This document shows positions 53,892 through 63,200 of a stretch of DNA of 64,000 nucleotides, in pieces (positions within the stretch are counted from its first letter, which is position 1; each line of letters starts with the position of its first letter). Below the pieces are notes generated by a model. The model did no database searches and was not told the origin of the DNA. It saw only the letters and a program-made list of their open reading frames with translations. Both the position numbers and the translations under genes were made by a program. The DNA comes from Atherix ibis (lineage: Eukaryota > Arthropoda > Insecta > Diptera > Athericidae): the NCBI GenBank assembly GCA_958298945.1, contig OY282609.1:43042954-43106953 (forward strand), given 5' to 3'.

Positions 53892-53978
53892 TTTCAAGAG
53901 AAATATTGAGTGGTATTTTTCAAGATGAATATTCAGTTCATTCATCTTGAAAAATACCACTCAATATTTCTCTTGAAA
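53892..53978. repeat. Fold-back inversion with 39-bp perfect stem
   Basis: Positions 53892-53930 and 53940-53978 are exact reverse complements over 39 bp, with the 9-nt loop ATTCAGTTC. The left arm is the normal plus-orientation AGAAATATTGAG / CAAGATGAATA monomer pair of blocks E-G (also near 54890). The right arm is a minus-orientation copy of it. After the arm comes ATAGTGGTGTTTAGTAG, a junction not seen elsewhere, and then normal monomers resume. This is the second of two independent fold-backs in the window. Confidence 0.95.
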
Positions 53979-55390
53979 TAGTGGTGTTTAGTAGTATTTT
54001 TCAAGAGGAATATTCCGTGGTATTTTTCAAGAGGAATATTCAATGGTATTTTTCAAGAGGAATATTCAATGGTATTTCTCAAGAGGAATATTCAGTGGTA
54101 TTTTTCAAGAAGAATAATCAGTAGTATTTTTTAAGAGCAATATTCAGTGGTATTTTTCAAAAGGAATAATCAGTTGTATTTTTCAAGAGGAAAAATCAGT
54201 GGTAGTTTTTAAGAGCAATATTCAGTGATATTTCTCAAGAGGAATATTCAGTGGTATTTTTCAAGAGGAATATTCAGTGGTATTTTCCAAGACGAATATT
54301 CAGTTGTATTTTTAAGGAGGAATATTCAGTGGTATTTTTCAAGATGATTATTCAGTGATATATTTCAAGAGGAATATTCAGTGGTATTTCTGAAGAGAAA
54401 AAATCAGTGGTATTTTTAAGAGCAATATTCAGTGATATTTTTAAAGAGGAATATTCAGTGGTATTTTTCAAGAGGAATATTCAGTGGTATTTTTCAAGAG
54501 GAATATTCAGTGATATTTTTGAAAAGGAATATTTAATGGTATTTTTCAAGAGGAATGTTCAGTTGTGTTTTTCAAGAGCAATATTCAGTGGTATTTTTCA
54601 AGAGGAATATTCAGTTGGGTTTTTCAAGAGCATTATTCAGTTATATTTTTCAAAAGGAATCTTAAGAGGTATTATTCAAGAGGAATAATCAGAGGTATTT
54701 TTCAATAGCAATATTCAGTGGTATTTTTCAGGAAGAATATTCAGCGGTATTTTTAAAGAGGAATATTCAATAGTATTTTTAAAGAGGAATATTTTGTGGT
54801 ATTTTTCAAGACGAATATTCAGTGGTATTTTTCAAGAGGAATATTCAGTGGTATTTTTCAAAAGGAATATTTAGCGCTATTTTTCAAGAGAAATATTGAG
54901 TGGTATTTTTCAAGATGAATATTCAGTGGTATTTGTCAAGACGAATATTCAGTGGTACTTTTCAAGAGGAATATTCAGCGATATTTTTCAAGAACTATTC
55001 AGTGGTATTTTTCAAGAGGAATATTCAGTGGTATTTTTAAAGAGGAATATTTTGTGGTATTTTTCAAGAGAACTATTCAGTGGTATTTTTCAAGAAAAAT
55101 ATTCCATATTATTTTTCAAGAGGAATATTCAGTGGTATTTTTCAAGAGGAATATTTAGTGGTATTTTTAAAGAGGTATATTTTGTGGTATTTTTCAAGAC
55201 GAATATTCAGTGGTATTTTTCAAGAGGTATATTCACAGGTATTTTTCAAGAGGAATATTCAATGGTATTTTTCAAGAGTAATATTCAGTGGTATGTTTGA
55301 AGAAGAATATTCAGTGGTATTCTTCAAGAGGAAAATACAGAGGTATTTTTCAAGACGTATATTCAGTGGTATTTATCAAGAGGAATATTC

Positions 55391-55960
55391 AGTGGTTTTT
55401 TTCAAGAAGAATAATCGGTGGTATTTTTTAAAAGCAATATTCAGTAGTATTTTTCAAGAGGAATATTCAGTGGTAATTTTCAAGACGAATATTCAGTAGT
55501 ATTTTTAAAGAGGAATATTCAGTGGTATTTTTCAAAAGGAATATTCAGTAGTATTTTTCAAGAGGAGTATTTAGTGGTATTTTTCAAGAGGAATATTCAG
55601 TGGTATTTTTCAAGAGGAACATTCAGTTGTATTTTTCAAGAGGAATATTAAGTAGTATTTTTCAAGAGGAATATTTAGTGGTATTTTTCACGAGGAATAT
55701 TCAGTAGTATTTTTCAAGAGGAATATTCAGTAGTATTTCTCAATGGGATAATTCAGTGGTATTTTTCAAGTGGAATATTCAGTGGTTTTTTTCAAGAAGA
55801 ATAATCGGTGGTATTTTTTAAGAGCAATATTCAGTAGTATTTTTCAAGAGGAATATTCAGTGGTAATTTTCAAGACGAATATTCAGTAGTATTTTTAAAG
55901 AGGAATATTCAGTGGTATTTTTCAAAAGGAATATTCAGTAGTATTTTTCAAGAGGAATAT
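55391..55960 (+). repeat. 390-bp-offset duplication (15 monomers)
   Basis: The AGAAGAATAATCGGTGG monomer lies at 55403 and 55793, and about 170 bp after each copy match. One change is TTAAAAGCAAT (55430) against TTAAGAGCAAT (55820). The offset is an exact monomer multiple. Confidence 0.85.
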
Positions 55961-58197
55961 TTAGTGGTATTTTTCAAGAGAAATATTCAGTGGTATTTTT
56001 CAAGAGGAATATTCAGCGGTATTTTTCAACAGGAATATTCAGTGGTATTTTTAAAGAGGAATAGTCGAGGTATTTTTCAAGACGAATATTTAGTGGCATT
56101 TTTTAAGAGGAATATTCAGTGGTATTTTTTAAGACGTATGTTCAGTGGTATTTTTCAAGAGGAATATTCAGTGGTATTTTCAAGAGGAATATTCAGTGAT
56201 ATTTTTCAAGAGGATTGTTCAATGGTATTTTTCAAAAGGAATGTTCAGTTGTATTTTTCAAGAGGAATAATTAGTGGTATTTTTCAAGAAGTATATTCAC
56301 TGGTGTTTTTCAAGAGCATTACTCAGTGGTATTTTTCAAGAAGAATCTTTAGTGGTATTTTTCAAGAGGAATAATCAGAGGTATTTTTTAAGAGCACTAT
56401 TCAGCGGTATTTTTCAAGAAAAATATTCAATGGTATTTTTAAAGAGTAATATTCAGTGGTATTTTTCAAGAGGAATATTAAGTGGTATTTTTTAAGAGGA
56501 ATATTCAGTGGTGTTTTTCAAGTGGAATATTCAGTGGAATTTTTCAAGATGAATAATCAGTGGTATTTTTCAAGAGGAATATTTAGTGGTATTTTTCAAG
56601 AGGAATATTCAGTAGTATTTTTCAAGAGGAATATTCAGAGGTATTTTTCAATAGGAATATTCAGTGGTATTTTTCAAGTGGAATAATCAGTGGTATTTTT
56701 CAAGAGGAATATTCAGTGGTATTTTTCAAGAGGATTATTTAGTAGTATTTCTCAAGGGGGTAATTCAGTGGTATTTTTCAAGTGGAATATTCAGTGGTAT
56801 TTTTCAAGAGGAATAATCAGTGGTATTTTTTAAGAGCAATATTTAGTGGTATTTTTCAAGAGGAATATTCAGTGGTATTTTTCAAGAGGAATATTCAGTA
56901 GTATTTTTCAAGAGAAATATTTAGTGGTATTTTTCAAGAGGAATATTCAGGGGTATTTTTCAACAGGAACATTCAGTTGTATTTTTCAAGAGGAATATTA
57001 AGTGGTATTTTTCAAGAGGAATATTCAGTGGTATTTTTCAAAAGGAATATTTAGCGCTATTTTTCAAGAAAAATATTAAGTGGTATTTTTCAAGAGGAAT
57101 ATTCAGTGGTATTTTTCAAGAGGAATAATCAGTGGTATTTTTTAAGAGCAATATTTAGTGGTATTTTTCAAGAAGAATATTCAGTGGTAAATTTCAAGAG
57201 GAATATTCCATATTATTTTTAAAGAGGAATATTCAGTGGTATTTTTCAAGAGGAATATTCAGTGGTATTTTTAAAGAGGTATATTTTGTGGTATTTTTCA
57301 AGACGAATATTCAGTGGTATTTTTCAAGAGGTATATTCAGTGGTATTTTTCAAGAGGAATATTCAATGGTATTTTTCAAGAGTAATATTCAGTGGTATGT
57401 TTGAAGAAGTATATTCAGTGGTATTTTTCAAGAGGAAAATACAGTGGTATTTTTCAAGACGTATATTCAGTGGTATTTTTCAAGAGGAATATTCAGTGGT
57501 ATTGTACAAGAGGAATATTCAATGATATTTTTCAAAAGAAATATTCAGTGGTATTTTTCAAGAGGAATATTCACTGGTATTTTTCAAAACGGATATTCAG
57601 TGGTATTTTTCAAGATTAATATTCCGTGGTATTTTTCAAAAGGAATATTCAGTGGTATTTTTCAAGGGGAATATTCAGTGGTATTTTTGAAGAGGAATAT
57701 TCAGTGGTATTTTTCAAGAGGAATATTCAGTAGTATTTTTCAAGAGGAATATTCAGTGGTATTTTTCAGGAGGAATATTCAGTGGTAATTTTCAAGTGGA
57801 ATATTCAGTTGTATTTTTCAAGAGGAATATTCAGTAGTATTTTTCAAGATGATTATTCAGTAGTATTTTTCAAGAGGAATATTTAGTGGTATTTTTCACG
57901 AGGAATATTCAGTAGTATTTTTTAAGAGGAATATTCAGTAGTATTTCTCAATGGGATAATTCAGTGGTATTTTTCAAGTGGAATATTCAGTGGTATTTTT
58001 CAAGAAGAATAATCAGTGGTATTTTTTAAGAGCAATATTCAGTAGTATTTTTCAAGAGGAATATTCAGTGGTAATTTTTAAGAGGAATATTCAGTAGTAT
58101 TTTTAAAGAGGAATATTCAGTGGTATTTTTCAAGAGGAATATTCAGTAGTATTTTTCAAGAGGAATATTTAGTGGTATTTTTCAAGAGGAATATTCA

Positions 58198-59130
58198 GTG
58201 GTATTTTTCAAGAGGAACATTCAGTTGTATTTTTCAAGAGGAATATTAAGTAGTATTTTTCAAGAGGAATATTTACTGGTATTTTTCAAGAGGAATATTC
58301 AGTGGTATTTTTCAAGAGGAATATTCAGTGGTATTTTTCAAGAGGAATATTTAGCGTTATTTTTCAAGAGAAATATTGAATGGTATTTTTCAAGATGAAT
58401 ATTCAGTGTTATTGTTCAAGAGGAATATTTAGTGGTATTTTTCAAGAGGAATATTCAGCGGTATTTTTCAACAGGAATATTCAGTGGTATTTTTAAAGAG
58501 GAATATACGTGGTATTTTTCAAGACGAATATTCAGTGGTATTTTTTAAGAGGAATATTCAGTGGTATTTTTTAAGACGTATGTTCAGTGGTATTTTTCAA
58601 GAGGAATATTGAGTGGTATTTTCAAGAGGAATATTCAGTGATATTTTTCAAGAGGATTGTTCAATGGTATTTTTCAAAAGGAATGTTCAGTTGTATTTTT
58701 CAAGAGGAATATTCAGTAGTATTTTTCAAGAAGTATATTCACTGGTGTTTTTCAAGAGCATTACTCAGTGGTATTTTTCAAGAAGAATCTTTAGTGGTAT
58801 TTTTCAAGAGGAATAATCAGAGGTATTTTTCAAGAGCAATATTCAGCGGTATTTTTCAAGGGGAATATTCAATGGTATTTTTAAAGAGTAATATTCAGTG
58901 GTATTTTTCAAGAGGAATATTAAGTGGTATTTTTTAAGAGGAATATTCAGTGGTATTTTTCAAGTGGAATATTCAGTGGTATTTTTCAAGATGAATAATC
59001 AGTGGTATTTTTCAAGAGGAATATTTAGTGGTATTTTTCAAGAGGAATATTCAGTAGTATTTTTCAAGAGGAATATTCAGAGGTATTTTTTAATAGGAAT
59101 ATTCAGTGGTATTTTTCAAGTGGAATAATC
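58198..59130 (+). repeat. 2,518-bp-offset duplication, left copy
   Basis: It matches 60716-61648 (58198 with 60716, 58613 with 61131, and 58898 with 61416). The offset is 97 monomers minus 4 bp. Differences are few, for example TTTAGCG (58350) against TTCAGCG (60868), and AACAGGAATATT against AACAGAAATATT near 60989. Confidence 0.88.
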
Positions 59131-60715
59131 AGTGGTATTTTTCAAGAGGAATATTCAGTGGTATTTTTCAAGAGGATTATAAAGTAGTATTTCTCAAGGG
59201 GATAATTCAGTGGTATTTTTCAAGTGGAATATTCAGTGGTATTTTTCAAGAGGAATAATCAGTGGTATTTTTTAAGAGGAATATTCAGTGGTATTTTTCA
59301 AGAGGATTATTCAGTAGTATTTCTCAAGGGGGTAATTCAGTGGTATTTTTCAAGTGGAATATTCAGTGGTATTTTTCAAGAGGAATAATCAGTGGTATTT
59401 TTTAAGAGCAATATTTAGTGGTATTTTTCAAGAGGAATATTCAGTGGTAATTTTCAAGAGGAATATTCAGTAGTATTTTTAAAGAGGAATATTCAGTGGT
59501 ATTTTTCAAGAGGAATATTCAGTAGTATTTTTCAAGAGAAATATTTAGTGGTATTTTTCAAGAGAAATATTCAGGGGTATTTTTCAACAGGAACATTCAG
59601 TTGTATTTTTCAAGAGGAATATTAAGTGGTATTTTTCAAGAGGAATATTAAGTGGTATTTTTCAAAAGGAATATTTAGCGCTATTTTTCAAGAAAAATAT
59701 TGAGTGGTATTTTTCAAGATGAATATTCAGTGGTAATTTTTAAGACGAATATTCAGTGGTATTTCTCAAGAGGAATATTCAGCAATATTTTTCAAGAACT
59801 ATTCAGTGGTATTTTTCAAGAGGAATATTCAGTGGTATTTTTAAAGAGGAATATTTTGTGGTATTTTTCAAGAGAACTATTCAGTGGTATTTTTCAAGAG
59901 AAATATTCTACATTATTCTTCAAGAGGAATATTCAGTGGTATTTTTCAAGAGGAATATTCAGTGGTATTTTTAAAGAGGTATATTTTGTGGTATTTTTCA
60001 AGACGAATATTCAGTGGTATTTTTCAAGAGGTATATTCAGTGGTATTTTTTAAGAGGAATATTCAATGATATTTTTCAAGAGAAATATTCAGTGGTATTT
60101 TTCAAGAGGAATATTCACTGGTATTTTTCAAAACGGATATTCAGTGGTATTTTTCAAGATTAATATTCCGCGGTATTTTTCAAAAGGAATATTCAGTGGT
60201 ATTTTTCAAGGGGAATATTCAGTGGTATTTTTGAAGAGGAATATTCAGTGGTATTTTTTAAGAGGAATATTCAGTAGTATTTTTCAAGAGGAATATTCAG
60301 TGGTATTTTTCAAGAGGAATATTCAGTGGTAATTTTCAAGTGGAATATTCAGTTGTATTTTTCAAGAGGAATATTCAGTAGTATTTTTCAAGATGATTAT
60401 TCAGTAGTATTTTTCAAGAGGAATATTTAGTGGTATTTTTCACGAGGAATATTCAGTAGTATTTTTCAAGAGGAATATTCAGTAGTATTTCTCAATGGGA
60501 TAATTCAGTGGTATTTTTCAAGTGGAATATTCAGTGGTATTTTTCAAGAAGAATAATCAGTGGTATTTTTTAAGAGCAATATTCAGTAGTATTTTTCAAG
60601 AGGAATATTCAGTAGTATTTTTAAAGAGGAATATTCAGTGGTATTTTTTAAGAGGAATATTCAGTAGTATTTTTCAAGAGGAATATTTAGTGGTATTTTT
60701 CAAGAGGAATATTCA

Positions 60716-61648
60716 GTGGTATTTTTCAAGAGGAACATTCAGTTGTATTTTTCAAGAGGAATATTAAGTAGTATTTTTCAAGAGGAATATTTACTGGTAT
60801 TTTTCAAGAGGAATATTCAGTGGTATTTTTCAAGAGGAATATTCAGTGGTATTTTTCAAGAGGAATATTCAGCGTTATTTTTCAAGAGAAATATTGAATG
60901 GTATTTTTCAAGATGAATATTCAGTGTTATTGTTCAAGAGGAATATTTAGTGGTATTTTTCAAGAGGAATATTCAGCGGTATTTTTCAACAGAAATATTC
61001 AGTGGTATTTTTAAAGAGGAATATACGTGGTATTTTTCAAGACGAATATTCAGTGGTATTTTTTAAGAGGAATATTCCGTGGTATTTTTTAAGACGTATG
61101 TTCAGTGGTATTTTTCAAGAGGAATATTGAGTGGTATTTTCAAGAGGAATATTCAGTGATATTTTTCAAGAGGATTGTTCAATGGTATTTTTCAAAAGGA
61201 ATGTTCAGTTGTATTTTTCAAGATTAATATTCAGTGGTATTTTTCAAGAAGTATATTCACTGGTGTTTTTCAAGAGCATTACTCAGTGGTATTTTTCAAG
61301 AAGAATCTTTAGTGGTATTTTTCAAGAGGAATAATCAGAGGTATTTTTCAAGAGCAATATTCAGCGGTATTTTTCAAGGGGAATACTCAATGGTATTTTT
61401 AAAGAGTAATATTCAGTGGTATTTTTCAAGAGGAATATTAAGTGGTATTTTTTAAGAGGAATATTCAGTGGTATTTTTCAAGTGGAATATTCAGTGGTAT
61501 TTTTCAAGATGAATAATCAGTGGTATTTTTCAAGAGGAATATTTAGTGGTATTTTTCAAGAGGAATATTCAGTAGTATTTTTCAAGAGGAATATTCAGAG
61601 GTATTTTTCAATAGGAATATTCAGTGGTATTTTTCAAGTGGAATAATC
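60716..61648 (+). repeat. 2,518-bp-offset duplication, right copy
   Basis: Partner of 58198-59130. Its middle part is duplicated once more 700 bp downstream. An older relative of both lies at about 56010-56690, 2,442 bp before the left copy. Confidence 0.88.
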
Positions 61649-62133
61649 AGTGGTATTTTTCAAGAGGAATATTCAGCGGTATTTTTCAACAGAAATATTC
61701 AGTGGTATTTTTAAAGAGGAATATACGTGGTATTTTTCAAGACGAATATTCAGTGGTGTTTTTTAAGAGGAATATTCCGTGGTATTTTTTAAGAGGTATG
61801 TTCAGTGGTATTTTTCAAGAGGAATATTGAGTGGTATTTTCAAGAGGAATATTCAGTGATATTTTTCAAGAGGATTGTTCAATGGTATTTTTCAAAAGGA
61901 ATGTTCAGTTGTATTTTTCAAGAGGAATATTCAGTGGTATTTTTCAAGAAGTATATTCACTGGTGTTTTTCAAGAGCATTACTCAGTGGTATTTTTCAAG
62001 AAGAATCTTTAGTGGTATTTTTCAAGAGGAATAATCAGAGGTATTTTTCAAGAGCAATATTCAGCGGTATTTTTCAAGGGGAATACTCAATGGTATTTTT
62101 AAAGAGTAATATTCAGTGGTATTTTTCAAGATG
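60976..62133 (+). repeat. 700-bp tandem pair in block G
   Basis: 60976-61433 matches 61676-62133 at an offset of 700 bp with few changes, such as GTATTTTTTAAGAGG (61051) against GTGTTTTTTAAGAGG (61751), and AAGACGTATG against AAGAGGTATG. Beyond 62133 similarity resumes at an offset of 622 bp (61504 with 62126), so three monomers were lost in the second copy. Confidence 0.88.
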
Positions 62134-62248
62134 AATAATCAGTGGTATTTTTCAAGAGGAATATTTAGTGGTATTTTTCAAGAGGAATATTCAGTAGTAT
62201 TTTTCAAGAGGAATATTCAGAGGTATTTTTCAATAGGAATATTCAGTT

Positions 62249-62404
62249 GTATTTTTCAAGTGGAATAATCAGTGGTATTTTTCAAGAGGAATATTCAGTG
62301 GTATTTTTCAAGTGGAATAATCAGTGGTATTTTTCAAGAGGAATATTCAGTGGTATTTTTCAAGTGGAATAATCAGTGGTATTTTTCAAGAGGAATATTC
62401 AGTG
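62249..62404 (+). repeat. 52-bp dimer repeated three times
   Basis: Two alternating monomers, CAAGTGGAATAATCAGTGG and CAAGAGGAATATTCAGTGG, form a 52-bp unit. It occurs at 62249-62300, 62301-62352 and 62353-62404 with no difference seen. This is the smallest perfect higher-order unit in the window and looks newly expanded. Confidence 0.92.
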
Positions 62405-63200
62405 GTATTTTTCAAGAGGATTATTCAGTAGTATTTCTCAAGGGGATAATTCAGTGGTATTTTTCAAGTGGAATATTCAGTGGTATTTTTCAAGAGGAAT
62501 AATCAGTGGTATTTTTTTTGAGCAATATTCAGTGGTATTTTTCAAGAGGAATATTCAGTGGTAATTTACAAGAGGAATATTCAGTAGTATTTTTAAAGAG
62601 GAATATTCAGTGGTATTTTTCAAGAGGAATATTCAGTAGTATTTTTCAAGAGAAATATTTAGTGGTCTTTTTCAAGAGGAATATTCAGGGGTATTTTTCA
62701 ACAGGAACATTCAGTTCTATTTTTCAAGAGGAATATTAAGTGGTATTTTTCAAGAGGAATATTTACTGGTATTTTTAAGAGGAATATTCAGTGGTATTTT
62801 TCAAGAGGAATATTCAGTGGTATATTTCAAGAGGAATATTCAGCGTTATTTTTCAAGAGAAATATTGAGTGGTATTTTTCAAGATAAATATTCAGTGTTA
62901 TTGTTCAAGAGGAATATTCAGCGGTATTTTTCAAGAGGAATATTCAGCGGTATTTTTCAACAGGAATATTCAGTGGTATTTTTAAAGAGGAATATTCGTG
63001 GTATTTTTCAAAACGAATATTCAGTGGTATTTTTTAAGAGGAATATTCAGTCGTATTTTTCAAGACGTATGTTCAGTTGTATTTTTTAAGAGAAATATTC
63101 AGTGGTATTTTCAAGAGGAATATTCAGTTACATTTTTCAAGAGGATTGTTCAATGGTATTTTTCAAAAGGAATGTTCAGTTGTATTTTTCAAGAGGAATA

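Larger units (their letters stand above)
46435..55390 (+). repeat. Satellite block F (about 2.04 kb, 1,776-bp and 935-bp units)
   Basis: Markers are AATATTTAGCGCTATTTTTC (also present in blocks E and G), GTTGTGTTTTTCAAGAGCAA, GGAATCTTGAGAGGTATTATTC, AATATTTTGTGG with GAGAACTATTCAG, and AGAAATATTCCATATTATT. These recur in order from about 47590 on. 46435-47590 is a looser mixture rich in GAGCAATATTCAG monomers with no clear long partner. No gene-like sequence is seen. Confidence 0.78.
55391..63200 (+). repeat. Satellite block G (2,442/2,518-bp unit)
   Basis: The marker run CAAGAAGTATATTCACTGG then GAGCATTACTCAGTGG then AGAATCTTTAGTGG starts at 56285, 58727, 61245 and 61945, giving spacings of 2,442, 2,518 and 700 bp. 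Other shared markers are GAGGATTGTTCAATGG, AATATACGTGG and TCTCAATGGGATAATTCAG. The latter and AGCGCTATTTTTC are shared with block F. No gene-like sequence is seen. Confidence 0.8.
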
